Source of the DNA: Promethearchaeota archaeon
Lineage (GTDB): Archaea > Asgardarchaeota > Lokiarchaeia > Sigyniarchaeales > Promethearchaeaceae
Assembly (NCBI GenBank): GCA_004524545.1
Contig: SDNX01000002.1
Span: 1-64,000, forward strand
DNA: 64,000 nt
Reading direction: 5' to 3'
In this document: positions 39,436 to 50,482 of the stretch, piece after piece
Position numbering within the stretch: position 1 is the first letter of the stretch
Layout: the number at the start of each line of letters is the position of its first letter
Program-made: the position numbers and the translations under genes
Notes under the pieces: model-generated
Told to the model about the DNA's origin: nothing
The model's database searches: none
What the model saw: the letters and a program-made list of their open reading frames with translations, nothing else

Positions 39436-40032
39436 TCAGTCACCTATGATTATGGGGGGCTTAGTGTTGGTGGATTTGTCTTGTTCTTCTAGTTGTTTCA
39501 TCCGTTTAACCATTAGTTTTGCAATGGCTTGAAATGTACTTTCTATATTCATTCCGGTTTTTGCGGAAGTTTCTGAAAATCCTGTAAATCCTGAGCGTTT
39601 TGCTACTTCAATTCCATGCTCTGTCGAAATCGCTCGTTTATCTTTTAAATCGCTTTTATTTCCAACCAGCATTATTGGAACATCCCGACCACACCGTTCT
39701 TTAACTATATATGTCCAAGAATGGTGTGAATTTAATGTAGAAGGCCGAGTAGTATCATACATAAAGATGCAACCATGACTGCCTAAACATAGAGTAGGTA
39801 CCATAATCCGGAACCGGTCTTCTCCACCAAAATCCCAAATTTGGAGCTTCACCTTTTTATCATCAACGATTATTTCTTGTTTGATAAAGAACTGAATGCC
39901 TACAGTCAATCTAATATCAGGTGTAAACACGTTTTCAATATAATATTTTGATAAACTGGTTTTCCCTACTGCTGCGTCACCTAACATTAGGATTTTAAAG
40001 ATATAATCGGGTCCGGATTCTTTTTTTGTCAT
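39436..40032 (-). CDS. Rab/Ras-like small GTPase
   Basis: GDAAVGKTS; switch I LTVGIQF; G3 WDFGGEDRFR; NKSD; ETSAKTG. Confidence 0.95.
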   Translation of the reverse strand: MTKKESGPDYIFKILMLGDAAVGKTSLSKYYIENVFTPDIRLTVGIQFFIKQEIIVDDKKVKLQIWDFGGEDRFRIMVPTLCLGSHGCIFMYDTTRPSTLNSHHSWTYIVKERCGRDVPIMLVGNKSDLKDKRAISTEHGIEVAKRSGFTGFSETSAKTGMNIESTFQAIAKLMVKRMKQLEEQDKSTNTKPPIIIGD

Positions 40033-40258
40033 ACTTATTTGACTCTATTTCGAGTTGTTCTCTTTGCTAATATAGAGGGTTCTAGAAATTAGACTTAATA
40101 TAGTCTTACGCAAATATGAAAAAGATACTTCAACCTTAATATAATGCTATAAAAAGGATCTACGTTCATGTTTCTGTTATGTCAATCTTTAATTAGGCGA
40201 ATCTCCATGTTTTACTCAGATATTTTGAAAATCACGAAACCATTGGTGCAACCAAATC

Positions 40259-41062
40259 ATGATAACTTGGATATTGGCAATTTTTCTATTCCTCTGGATC
40301 TTAGCAGAGAGAATAATTAAGAAGAAAAAAATAGTAGGAGTTCCACTCGGCTTACCCGAGGGAACTGTAAGAGCATGTATTGCATTATTGATCGTATCAT
40401 TTCCACTAAATCAATTTATAATGAATTCACTAATCAGTTCCCCTCTATCAATTCAAAAATGGTTCATGAATACACTTTTTGTAGTAGTTGCGTTTTATTT
40501 TGAAGCACGAGCTTTCGAGAAAACTATTCCCCAACTACTTAAAGAAATAAAAGATCCTGCAAAATATAAGAAAACTCGAAATGAACTCCCAGTTTATTGG
40601 CCAAGATTTACGGTTCGGATAATATTATTCACATTATTGATATTAACGGTAGTATTACTCACTACTGGAGTATTTACCGAACCAACAAGCCTCGTTCCCC
40701 AAATTCCTATAACGGATACAATAACGGAATTGATTTTTATTGTCTTTTTCTTCATGGTTGGACTAATTATACGCAGAATTCATCAAAAATCGCTTACACG
40801 CAAAATTAGACGACAGCTGAAAACTCACGATGGTACTCAAGAAGAATTAATTGAAATACTTGAAAAAAAGGAAAGAAGGAACGGTAGAATCACTGAAGGA
40901 ATATTGGCCTTTGTTATGCTTATTACATTAATCATTGTGCTTATATTTTATACATTACCATGGAATTTGGACTTATTTATAATTCCTATTATAGATTTAA
41001 CCGTCAGCATCAGAATGGGTATGATTTTATTGTTGAGTCTATACTTTGGTTATCGGCAATAA
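40259..41062 (+). CDS. Multi-TM membrane protein
   Basis: GVPLGLPEGTVRACIALLIV and further TM segments. Confidence 0.65.
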   Translation: MITWILAIFLFLWILAERIIKKKKIVGVPLGLPEGTVRACIALLIVSFPLNQFIMNSLISSPLSIQKWFMNTLFVVVAFYFEARAFEKTIPQLLKEIKDPAKYKKTRNELPVYWPRFTVRIILFTLLILTVVLLTTGVFTEPTSLVPQIPITDTITELIFIVFFFMVGLIIRRIHQKSLTRKIRRQLKTHDGTQEELIEILEKKERRNGRITEGILAFVMLITLIIVLIFYTLPWNLDLFIIPIIDLTVSIRMGMILLLSLYFGYRQ

Positions 41063-41071
41063 TCCCTTTTT

Positions 41072-41656
41072 TTACTTATCTTGCTGTAATATTATTTTTA
41101 ATTCTTTATTTTGAGTTTTTAAATCCACAATGAGTTTGTTTAAAGTTTCAATTTTTTGTTGCAAGTCCGTAATTACTTGTCCTGGCTCACTAGGCGTAGC
41201 TCCCGCTTCATATTGTTGCGTCCCTTTTAGTCGCGCATTTTCATCTTCTAATTGTTTTACTCTATCTGCTAATGCACCAAAAACGTACAATTTGTCTTCT
41301 AGAGCCTTAATTTGCATTTTCAATTTTTTCTGTTGGTTGAATTCTTGGACAGCCTCAGTACTAATTTCTAACCCACTTTCATTCAAAATTTCAAATCTAA
41401 TATTAAGATCTCTTACAAATTCTTCTTGTTCCTTTAATTTGGCATCTTTTTGAGATAGGGATTGCTCAAGCAGTTTTTTTTGTTCATTCAGATCTGAGAT
41501 GTCTTCTTCTAGCTTCTCAATTTTTATATTAAGTTCGAGTACTTTGTCCTTATTCTCTTGTAACAGTTCTTTTAGCTCCCCAATTACGCTGGTCTTACGA
41601 GGAGCGGAATCCATTTTATCTTGCCACATAGTGGTAAAGTCTTTCTTGTTAGACAT
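41072..41656 (-). CDS. Coiled-coil protein
   Basis: Long heptad-like sequence rich in E/K/L/Q. Confidence 0.7.
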   Translation of the reverse strand: MSNKKDFTTMWQDKMDSAPRKTSVIGELKELLQENKDKVLELNIKIEKLEEDISDLNEQKKLLEQSLSQKDAKLKEQEEFVRDLNIRFEILNESGLEISTEAVQEFNQQKKLKMQIKALEDKLYVFGALADRVKQLEDENARLKGTQQYEAGATPSEPGQVITDLQQKIETLNKLIVDLKTQNKELKIILQQDK

Positions 41657-41696
41657 CTTTTTCTTAACCTATCTCATCTGTTTAATCAACATCGGA

Positions 41697-42728
41697 ATGC
41701 ATTACCTTAAAAAATTCCCGTTATTATTGAAACTGATGAATTCCTCCTTCGATATTATTTTTATGGGACATTTTGCCCGGGATACAATTATCTCTCCAGA
41801 TGGTACCATTTCGAGTTCTTTAGGAGGAGGAGTAACCTTTGGAACTTTAACAGCGCATATTTATAACAATAATCATAAAATTGGGATTTTTAGCGAAAAA
41901 GGAAAGGACTTTAATAATAGCTGGTTAGAAATTTTTGATTCAGAAATCGATATAACTGGATTGTGCTCGAACTCAGATTATTCTACAAATTTCGAAATTG
42001 AATATTTCCCAAAAGGAGGGCGAAAATTAACTCTTAAATCGAAAGCTGCCCCATTATTGTTTGAAAATCTACCTGCCCATTATCTAAACTCAAAAAGTTT
42101 CATGATTTCATCGATTGCGAATGAAATAAATTTTGATTTCATCCGTCAACTTGTCGATAATACTGAAGGATGGATAAGTATAGATATTCAAGGATTTATT
42201 CGAAATTTCCAACAAGATGGTACCATAAATCTAGCTCCAATTGCCCATATAATAGAAAAAACGCATCAAATTATCAAATATTGCGGTAAAAGGCTCATTC
42301 TCAAAGGTTCTGGAAATGAAATCAATTATATCGCAAACTGTAACGATGTGATTGAAAGCACACGAAAAATAGCGAAACTAGGAAATTTCATTGTTTGCAC
42401 TACATTAGGAGCTCAAGGTTCTCTAGTTAAACAAAGTGATAATAAAATGATTCATGTTCCAGCGTTTATACCGGATAGGGGTATTATAGATGAAACGGGG
42501 GCTGGAGATTGCTATATTTCCGCTTTTCTATCTGAATTTATAGAATCTCATCATCATTGGAATGATCTAGCAAGATGTGCTAATATTGGGAGTAGCGCTG
42601 CATCCTTTTTATTAGAACATAAAGGACCATATGGATTTGGAACGAAAAAACAAATTCAGAAGAGAATTGAGAAAGGAAAAATCATCCCCTCACACTTTGA
42701 AAATACCGTAAATAATAACAACTTCTAA
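41697..42728 (+). CDS. PfkB-family carbohydrate kinase
   Basis: IIFMGHFARDTIISPDG...DETGAGDCYISAFLSEF; ORF-track start at 41499 overlaps the opposite gene and is unlikely. Confidence 0.85.
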   Translation: MHYLKKFPLLLKLMNSSFDIIFMGHFARDTIISPDGTISSSLGGGVTFGTLTAHIYNNNHKIGIFSEKGKDFNNSWLEIFDSEIDITGLCSNSDYSTNFEIEYFPKGGRKLTLKSKAAPLLFENLPAHYLNSKSFMISSIANEINFDFIRQLVDNTEGWISIDIQGFIRNFQQDGTINLAPIAHIIEKTHQIIKYCGKRLILKGSGNEINYIANCNDVIESTRKIAKLGNFIVCTTLGAQGSLVKQSDNKMIHVPAFIPDRGIIDETGAGDCYISAFLSEFIESHHHWNDLARCANIGSSAASFLLEHKGPYGFGTKKQIQKRIEKGKIIPSHFENTVNNNNF

Positions 42729-42746
42729 CACCTAATGTGTTTATCC

Positions 42747-43373
42747 ATGCATACAAATGTACATTTTGCTGTAGGAATTTTATTTGCATCCATAGCCCAT
42801 AGACTATTTCCGTTAAATATTTGGTTTTTTCTCATTATTATTATCTCTGCAGCAATAGCAGATTTAGATTTGATCGTTTCGAAGATTGCATTAAACAACG
42901 ATCACCGTAATTTTTTTACCCATTCCCTGTATCCAGCACTAATTCTCATAATAATTGGAATACCAATTGGGGTCATTTGGAATATTCATGTTGTATGGAT
43001 CTCGGGAATCGGATATTCAAGCCATATCTTTTTGGATTGCATAGATTGGAAAACACGATTGTTTTTTGGGAAAAAGCAATATGGATGGGCTTTTTTGATA
43101 ACAGAAGATGAAAAAAATCTGGGAAAAACCCGAAAACAGTTGCAAATTGAATCAAAAATGGATTTTACCAGCTTTTCAGTTCACAGATATTTTCACAGTA
43201 TAGGTATGCTAGTTTTAGGAATTACATTAGCGGTTCTTTCCTTTTTACTGTTATTTGTGTTCGCAAGTGAATTTTGGTATGTTTTTTTCGGTTATTTTAT
43301 ATTATTGGAGATACCTCTTTATCAGAAAAAGAAGATGGAAGAAAAATATGAACAAATTGAGGATGATGATTGA
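42747..43373 (+). CDS. YdjM/DUF457-like membrane metal-dependent hydrolase
   Basis: MHTNVHFAVG...AIADLDLIVSK...NDHRNFFTHSLYP. Confidence 0.65.
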   Translation: MHTNVHFAVGILFASIAHRLFPLNIWFFLIIIISAAIADLDLIVSKIALNNDHRNFFTHSLYPALILIIIGIPIGVIWNIHVVWISGIGYSSHIFLDCIDWKTRLFFGKKQYGWAFLITEDEKNLGKTRKQLQIESKMDFTSFSVHRYFHSIGMLVLGITLAVLSFLLLFVFASEFWYVFFGYFILLEIPLYQKKKMEEKYEQIEDDD

Positions 43374-44266
43374 AATTGAAAACAGAACGGCATGCGAAAG
43401 AAATTTTCGAAAAAATTATTAGTGGTGCAGATGTTATTTTTCAGGTTTTAGATGGACGGAACCCTGGCGGAACCCGTAATCAAAAATTAGAAGAATTTGT
43501 TCAAAAAAACACCCCTAACAAAAAGATCTTTCTAATTATTAATAAAATCGATTTGATACCCCAGCAAGTACTTCAAGAATGGATTGAATATTTCAGAAAA
43601 ACAACTCCTTACATGGTGTTTGGATTAAGCGCCTTATATTCACGCGGTTTAATCACTTTCAAAAAGAAACTATCTCATCTATTTGCTAAGAGACAAACCA
43701 AAGCGATTATAGTTGGCTATCCAAATTGCGGAAAAAGTTCTCTGATTAAAGCTTTTACAAAAGACAAGAAAAATGTACCCGTTTCTTCGAGAGCAGGTCA
43801 CACTAGGGGCATCATCGAAATTAAAATTACCCAGTATCTGAGTCTTCTGGATACACCCGGTATTATTCCCATTTCGGATAACAATGAAGTAGATCAAGGG
43901 ATCAAAGGAGTCATAAATCCCGATAAAATCAAAGATAAAGAAGCAGTGGTTCAAGCTTTGCTCGATTTGTATATTACACCCAATATAATTATGGAGTACT
44001 TTAATATTGATGAAAATTATATCAAAGATACAATACCTGAGTATTCTCAAACATTTATTCACAAATTTCTTCAACCAGAATTTAACAATACAATGAGTTA
44101 TAGTGAATTTGAGTACCTTATTAGATTAATTGGGAAAAAAAGAGGACAATTAAGTCCAGGTGGAGAAGTGAATGAAAATAAAGTTCTTACTACAATTATT
44201 CATGCATGGCAGAAAAATAAAATAAAATACTATACACTCCCTCCAAGAAATGAGTCTATTAAGTAA
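43370..44266 (+). CDS. Circularly permuted YlqF/YawG-like GTPase
   Basis: Order NKID (G4) before GYPNCGKSSLIKAF (G1) and LLDTPGI (G3). Confidence 0.88.
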   Translation: MKLKTERHAKEIFEKIISGADVIFQVLDGRNPGGTRNQKLEEFVQKNTPNKKIFLIINKIDLIPQQVLQEWIEYFRKTTPYMVFGLSALYSRGLITFKKKLSHLFAKRQTKAIIVGYPNCGKSSLIKAFTKDKKNVPVSSRAGHTRGIIEIKITQYLSLLDTPGIIPISDNNEVDQGIKGVINPDKIKDKEAVVQALLDLYITPNIIMEYFNIDENYIKDTIPEYSQTFIHKFLQPEFNNTMSYSEFEYLIRLIGKKRGQLSPGGEVNENKVLTTIIHAWQKNKIKYYTLPPRNESIK

Positions 44267-45161
44267 ATACAGCAGAAAGATATCCCACACAATATTCACA
44301 AGGACCTTTCCCGCCCATTTTTTCATAAGATGTGTAATATTTGAGAATATTTCCAGCTGTTGCTCCTAATTCTTTTGCAATGATCATTCCAGTTACTATC
44401 GTTTGAGGTCCACATACTGTGGTACTAAGAGCATTTTCAAAGGTTTTTACCAAATTATATTGGGTAATTGAATCCATAACAGCTTTATCCTTTAAGTACA
44501 TATCATCGAGATCTTTTGCAGGTTGGTAGTAGTCATTAGGTTGTTTGTGGGTCATATCACTAGATGAGATCACTGCAATGTCTTTTTTTCCAGATTTGAT
44601 GATCGATCCAATTTTTATTCCAACATCCTCCAAACGCTGTAAATTCATATCTCCTAACTTAATTGGAACAAGTTTTATGTCTTTTTCATGAAGATTGGCT
44701 GCGTATTGTATGAATGGAATTTGCACTTCGATGTTATGTTCTCGCCCGTGGAATCCAGAAAAAGCATTATCATCTTCTTTAATGATGGTTGAAGATGACA
44801 ATATTGAATTGGCTAAATCTGAATCTACGGGAATTTGTCCCAATGGAGTTTCCCATGCTCCATTTTGCATCAAAGAAATCCCTCGATACCCAGTATGTTG
44901 TGTTCCCAAGATTATAATTGAATCCGGACATCTATCCTCAAATATTGCTTTTATTGTATAAGCTGCTGCAGACCCACTATACACATAGCCTGCATGAGGG
45001 CAAATGCCACCAAATACTTTTCTTCTCGTTTTGGGATTTTGATTCACTGAAATTTTTCCAGGACCAAAATCTGTATCCTTGAAGCACTCTTCAATATTTT
45101 GAATAAGTTTCGTTTTGTTATAAGGATAAAAACTTCCAGCAACAGCAGCTTTTCGAATCAT
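44259..45161 (-). CDS. MEMO family protein (AmmeMemoRadiSam B)
   Basis: RKAAVAGSFYP; GGICPHAGYVYSGSAAAY; GFHGREHNIEVQIPFIQY; ISSSDMTH. Confidence 0.9.
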   Translation of the reverse strand: MIRKAAVAGSFYPYNKTKLIQNIEECFKDTDFGPGKISVNQNPKTRRKVFGGICPHAGYVYSGSAAAYTIKAIFEDRCPDSIIILGTQHTGYRGISLMQNGAWETPLGQIPVDSDLANSILSSSTIIKEDDNAFSGFHGREHNIEVQIPFIQYAANLHEKDIKLVPIKLGDMNLQRLEDVGIKIGSIIKSGKKDIAVISSSDMTHKQPNDYYQPAKDLDDMYLKDKAVMDSITQYNLVKTFENALSTTVCGPQTIVTGMIIAKELGATAGNILKYYTSYEKMGGKGPCEYCVGYLSAVFT

Positions 45162-45308
45162 AACATTACCTTCTTTGATATATAGCGAACGAATCCCTAT
45201 TAATAATTACGACACATCTGAAAGTCTTTGTATGAGAAAATAACTTAGGTTCATGATCCAAATATCTCTTTAGTTTAATTCTTTAGTTTAAAAACAGCGT
45301 GAACTAAA

Positions 45309-48300
45309 ATGATAAGAAAACAATACGCTTCTTCAGCGTTAATATTAATGTTCTTTGTGCAAATTGTTTTCGTTTCAGTTAGCTTATCTCCTTATATTAA
45401 TTCATCTACCAACGACATCGGATCTGATGGGAACACTACCATTGATACACCACTCGCCTTACCCTTTGCATCCGATACTGCAGATACATGGTGGAATGAA
45501 TCATATACCCATAGGCTGCTCGTTACGATACAAGAGCCGAATATTAATCAAAGAGCAAATGAACCTGTAGAAGTATACACTGAATTTGAAGATGGGACCC
45601 ATCTTATTGATTCAACTCGTCTCGTAAAATATACATCTGGGAGTTGGACACCAATATCCTTCCAATTGAGCAATGTTACTGATGATAGTACCTACATTCA
45701 GAGTTTCACCATAACATTTCAAATCACAATCAACTTGAACGGAACCCAAGAATATTATATCTATTACTCAGATGATCCTGGAATCTCTGCATATTCACCC
45801 ATTTCTTCCCTTGTGACTAATTTTGATGGAACAACTGCTTATATAGATAATGGACATTATGAAATAGAATTTGCCGAGGGTGCTGCGATTTATTATTTTG
45901 AATATCAAGGGCATAATTACCATACAGAAAACTCCTTTGGGGCTCTAAGTAAGGTTGTTCAACCAGGAGAAACTACGTATTCGACTGATTCTAGAGGGTT
46001 TATTAGAGATTGGTTACTTGTTGGACCTTTTAACGAACCTTGGAATTCTTGGAATTCATTTGCTTCTATCAGCAACACCGCGCATTTAGATTTAACCAAA
46101 GATTATGTTGCAGGTGACTACGCTACTGGAGGAAACGCCACTACTGGTCTCGATGAGTCGAAACAGTGGGTAGAACACCATGACGCTGATTATCGTATTA
46201 ATCTTGGTGACATTTATCCGGGCACTGAAGACTGGGTCACAGCCTATGCAATGCTTTATATTTATACTTCTGTAGATTTGGAGAACATATATTTAAAAGT
46301 GGCAGCAGATGACGGAATCGGTGTGATCATGGATCATAAATGGCCTCGTTTATTATATGATCATACTCCAACTTCATTAGGAAGTGCAGATAGGTATGTA
46401 AGCTCTGCATTCAACATGTCACAAGGATGGCATTCATTTATCGTATTTTGTGAAGAAGCTGGTGGAAATTGGGAATTTACTCTGCGATTTTCAACAGATG
46501 CGACATTACGATCCCTCACAGATAGTACAAATGCAATTACTGATTTAACCATATCTTTAACTGCCCAAACCGAAATCTCAAATATAAATGAAATTGTATC
46601 TGGTCCAGTTTATAGCCAATACGAATTAAATTGGACGGACAGTCAAGATATGACGTTTTACGATACGTATACCTTCTATGAAAATTTGAATATGTGGAAA
46701 TGTGAACGAACGTTCCATTGGGACGAATATCATGTATATCCGGACAATTCTTCATTTTCTGCATTGAATACCTACTATGATGCAACCAATTTTGATGAAT
46801 TCTTGTATGACAATAAGCGAACCTTTGGATTAACGAATGCAATTACTGCTCAAGACTATACCTTAGTTCGGGATTTTAATGGGGGAAATAGTCTGACTAC
46901 ATTGGGAATATTCTTAACAGATATCAAAAATGGTAGTCAATATATTAGCTTAGATGAAGTTAACTGGACAACTATCTATGAAGCAGGGACTCCTAGCACC
47001 ATAAATATTGTTCCAGGAAATGAAACTAATCTGAATAATAATGAAGGATCAAACCCTGATTCCTATACAATCACTATGACTTTCTGGGAATTCATTGATG
47101 ATAATGTAGGTATTGTCAATGATTATGCAGCGGCTTTAACCTATGTTGAAGGCATTTACAACGGTTTAATGAATCCGGTAGATGTATCTTTTGGTACTGT
47201 AGAAGACTTGTTTTTCAACTTGGATATTACATGCCTGGATCATGACTCTTCAAATGCTCCTGGTATTAATGTTACCCTCATTAATGCAACTGACCCAGGA
47301 GTATGGGATAATCCAGGTTCCAATAGCGCCATAACTGATGAAAATGGTTATGTCTTTTTCGAACGCTTGAAAGAGGCTGATTACCTAATCAACGTGACTT
47401 ATGAAAACTTTGGTAAAGTACTTGATCTGAAAACAGTAGCTTTTGGAATCTTAGATTCTTCTCAATCATTAGTGATTGATGAACTTGGACTGACAAGGTT
47501 AGATTTAAGTCTTCAAAGTGAGTCGTCTACACCTGAACCCATAATTGGTGCAAGTGTGAGTTTTTACTCAAATATATCTGGAACTACCGATTTAATCGGG
47601 GATGTGTATTCAGATTCTTTTGGGGTTGCATCCTTTTATTGGGAAAATAAATCTGAGAGTGTAATGAATTATACATTTGAAGTAACCTTCCTCGGTGCGA
47701 TACGACAGATAAATGTTGATGGTATCTTTGAAGATAATTACACTACACCTTTAGAAAGCTACACCAATTTAGATGTCAATGTCAGTGTGAACCCATTTAA
47801 CACCTTTTTAATCATGGAATCGGGATTAACTTTGGATATGTACACGTGGGGTGACATTTTTGATATTACTGTGTATTATTACTACACGTTAGATGCAGCA
47901 TCTAATCCAATAACGGCTGCAACTGTCACTTATACTATACCAGGATTTCCTGCTGCTAAGGATATCTCACTTGCACCAAATGGAACACAAGGATACTATA
48001 CTGCAACAATTAATACACAATCAATTGGTTTACCTGCTGATACTCCTCTGAACATATATGTCTCAGCTACTCGTCCAGGATATACACCAATGACAAATAC
48101 GACTTTATTGACACTTCAACCGGTCCCATTAGTGATATTGGCATCTGAAACTAGTAAAGATGTTACTTGGGGAGATGATATAACTCTAAGTGTGCAGTTA
48201 AACGATACATATTATGAACAGCTTATTACGGATGGAATAGTATCGTATTCAGTCGCGAATAATCCTCTGATTTTTGGTACATTGACTCCAAATGGTTCTC

Positions 48301-49403
48301 AATATGATCTCGATATAAGCAGTACGGTATTTGGAAGCACTGGAACCTACATCTTAAGAATTCAAGGAGAAAAAGAAGATTATACGACACCTTCGGTTGA
48401 AATTTCGTTAAGAATTCGTGATATTCATACTGAATTGAATGGGACGATATTTTTGCAAAATTCCTACGACATCTATGTAACAACAAGTCATAATTATTTG
48501 TTTGAATACACCTCAAGTGGAAATGGAATTTCAAATGCAGACACCTTGGATTGGGAACTGCAAAACAATGCGAATCCCTTAGATTATACAAGTGGTATTT
48601 TAGTCGAAACTTCAACAGCGGGAGTATATGAACTAGTTGGTTTTGATACGACTTCGTTAGAAGTAGGCTCCTATAGTCTGGTCATTCACATTGGAGCAAA
48701 TAACTATATTGAACGTCAATCTGCAATTAATTTGGATGTTCTGCAAATACCTATTGAATTGGGAACCGATATTACTGGTAGAGTTTTTACTGCTCCAAAA
48801 GGAGAAATTATCAATATTTCCATTCAACTTAATGATCCGGTATACAATACAGTCATCACAGGCGCTAATGTTACCATAACTTATGATGGAAATACCTATG
48901 CTATGCTAGAAATTGGTACAACCGGAGAATATTATCATACAGTGAATACGGATGCATATAAAACTCTAGCAATGGATAAGATCTTTGAAGCACAAATTAT
49001 CATCTTCATGAATGAGAATTATACGATCGATGATATTCCAGTAACAATTCAAATTCGACCACCATTAGGCCCACTCAACATTCCTTTAATTTATTGGTTA
49101 ATTGGTGGAGGCGTCGCTGTGATCGCTCTTGGTGTGTTTGGAACTGTCAAAGGAATACAATATGCACGAATCCCATGGATAGTAAAACAGATTACCTCAA
49201 CCAGGAAGGGAATCAAAAAGAAAACACGATTTACTCCGGCTAAAATAACCCGCTCATTAGATGAAATTATTGGGGATGATGCAGAAGGAGCATTTTCAAT
49301 ACTTGGCTTATCACTTAAAGGAAAAAAGCCAGGGAAAGGAGAAGGAAAATCGAAGGGACCAGAAACGTATAAAGATCTAGAAGATATGGGAGGTAATCAA
49401 TAA
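45309..49403 (+). CDS. Large surface protein: signal peptide, DUF2341-like and PA14-like N-terminus, multiple Ig/MG-like domains, C-terminal TM and basic cytosolic tail
   Basis: 1364 aa; WWNESYTHRLLVTI...EYYIYYSDDPG; VYSDSFGVASFYW-type repeats; TM YWLIGGGVAVIALGVFGTVKGI. Confidence 0.8.
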   Translation: MIRKQYASSALILMFFVQIVFVSVSLSPYINSSTNDIGSDGNTTIDTPLALPFASDTADTWWNESYTHRLLVTIQEPNINQRANEPVEVYTEFEDGTHLIDSTRLVKYTSGSWTPISFQLSNVTDDSTYIQSFTITFQITINLNGTQEYYIYYSDDPGISAYSPISSLVTNFDGTTAYIDNGHYEIEFAEGAAIYYFEYQGHNYHTENSFGALSKVVQPGETTYSTDSRGFIRDWLLVGPFNEPWNSWNSFASISNTAHLDLTKDYVAGDYATGGNATTGLDESKQWVEHHDADYRINLGDIYPGTEDWVTAYAMLYIYTSVDLENIYLKVAADDGIGVIMDHKWPRLLYDHTPTSLGSADRYVSSAFNMSQGWHSFIVFCEEAGGNWEFTLRFSTDATLRSLTDSTNAITDLTISLTAQTEISNINEIVSGPVYSQYELNWTDSQDMTFYDTYTFYENLNMWKCERTFHWDEYHVYPDNSSFSALNTYYDATNFDEFLYDNKRTFGLTNAITAQDYTLVRDFNGGNSLTTLGIFLTDIKNGSQYISLDEVNWTTIYEAGTPSTINIVPGNETNLNNNEGSNPDSYTITMTFWEFIDDNVGIVNDYAAALTYVEGIYNGLMNPVDVSFGTVEDLFFNLDITCLDHDSSNAPGINVTLINATDPGVWDNPGSNSAITDENGYVFFERLKEADYLINVTYENFGKVLDLKTVAFGILDSSQSLVIDELGLTRLDLSLQSESSTPEPIIGASVSFYSNISGTTDLIGDVYSDSFGVASFYWENKSESVMNYTFEVTFLGAIRQINVDGIFEDNYTTPLESYTNLDVNVSVNPFNTFLIMESGLTLDMYTWGDIFDITVYYYYTLDAASNPITAATVTYTIPGFPAAKDISLAPNGTQGYYTATINTQSIGLPADTPLNIYVSATRPGYTPMTNTTLLTLQPVPLVILASETSKDVTWGDDITLSVQLNDTYYEQLITDGIVSYSVANNPLIFGTLTPNGSQYDLDISSTVFGSTGTYILRIQGEKEDYTTPSVEISLRIRDIHTELNGTIFLQNSYDIYVTTSHNYLFEYTSSGNGISNADTLDWELQNNANPLDYTSGILVETSTAGVYELVGFDTTSLEVGSYSLVIHIGANNYIERQSAINLDVLQIPIELGTDITGRVFTAPKGEIINISIQLNDPVYNTVITGANVTITYDGNTYAMLEIGTTGEYYHTVNTDAYKTLAMDKIFEAQIIIFMNENYTIDDIPVTIQIRPPLGPLNIPLIYWLIGGGVAVIALGVFGTVKGIQYARIPWIVKQITSTRKGIKKKTRFTPAKITRSLDEIIGDDAEGAFSILGLSLKGKKPGKGEGKSKGPETYKDLEDMGGNQ

Positions 49404-50482
49404 TGCCTATTGGATTAGTTTTAATGCGCTGGGACGAAAGAATCGGTGCGGAAACTCTCGCAAAATATCCTGAAGAATTACTAGTTACGGATAAAACGTT
49501 GATGCAAGTGTATAGTACCCACGAATACAACCAGGAAGCTGGAATGATATCGCTTATGGCTGGAGCGTCCACTATTGCAAGTTATTTTAGTGGACCTGAC
49601 CATAGTCTATATGTAATTCTTGTGTTAACAGTCGATGAAGACCCAGATACATTTGAGGACGGCTTAGCAGATGTTTGTAGATTAGTTGTACAAAACATGG
49701 AAGGAGAAGCTTATCGTCAAATTCTTCCATCTTTGTTCCAACGAGTGTCCATCTATCCTAAACTCGATGAAGAACAACGGTTAATGATGTTGTATTTCGA
49801 TGAAACAAAACGAGTAGTAATTCAACGATTGCGAGAGGAAGGCTCTGTTGCTCGCTCCGAAGTGGCTGTTTGGCTGAAAGATTTGTATCGCTCAGGATTC
49901 GTTGATCTTGAAAGTGTGGTATCTAGTTTCGTAAAAGCGGGAATTGTAAAACAGATCTCGGTCAAGCAATTAGCTGTGGAAACTTTGTTTCTGTGTGGAG
50001 ACATAATGATCTACCGACAACCTGTAGTGAATATAATCAAAAATCCGATTCCTCGTGGATTACCTGCTGAATTAGAAGAAGATTACATGACTGAATGTAA
50101 AACTCTCTTTGCATCATATGAGCCTAACGATGAAGACAATTTTGCAATGGTAGATACACTCCTCGATCCTCAAACCTACGAAGCAATGAGATTAATGCGA
50201 CAAGCCGTTGTTACCCGAGATGATCTCGAGAAACTTCAGAAAAAAGGCGTAGAGGATTTAGAAATGGTCTTAAAGCGATTATGGGATGCAAATTTCCTTG
50301 CTGTTATGCAAGATCCAGCTGGTAATGAGTATTATGCGTTAAAATCCGATATTTGCATTAAAAAAGTGTTCCCTGAATACATTCTGAATGCAATCCGACA
50401 AGACTACAATGATAAAGTGAAGAATGAAATGGTCTTGATGGAACATCTCGCAATTCTGGAAGATACCTATAAAATTAGATAA
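49403..50482 (+). CDS. Longin-like N-domain + winged-helix-like protein
   Basis: IGLVLMRWDERIGAETLAKYPEELL...; paralogue of 58398-59441; TAATG overlap with surface protein. Confidence 0.65.
   Translation: MPIGLVLMRWDERIGAETLAKYPEELLVTDKTLMQVYSTHEYNQEAGMISLMAGASTIASYFSGPDHSLYVILVLTVDEDPDTFEDGLADVCRLVVQNMEGEAYRQILPSLFQRVSIYPKLDEEQRLMMLYFDETKRVVIQRLREEGSVARSEVAVWLKDLYRSGFVDLESVVSSFVKAGIVKQISVKQLAVETLFLCGDIMIYRQPVVNIIKNPIPRGLPAELEEDYMTECKTLFASYEPNDEDNFAMVDTLLDPQTYEAMRLMRQAVVTRDDLEKLQKKGVEDLEMVLKRLWDANFLAVMQDPAGNEYYALKSDICIKKVFPEYILNAIRQDYNDKVKNEMVLMEHLAILEDTYKIR

Noticed and set aside
41130-41696. Ser/Phe-rich + strand ORF and N-terminal extension of the PfkB ORF
   Set aside because: Antisense to the coiled-coil gene; PfkB similarity starts only after ~41736.
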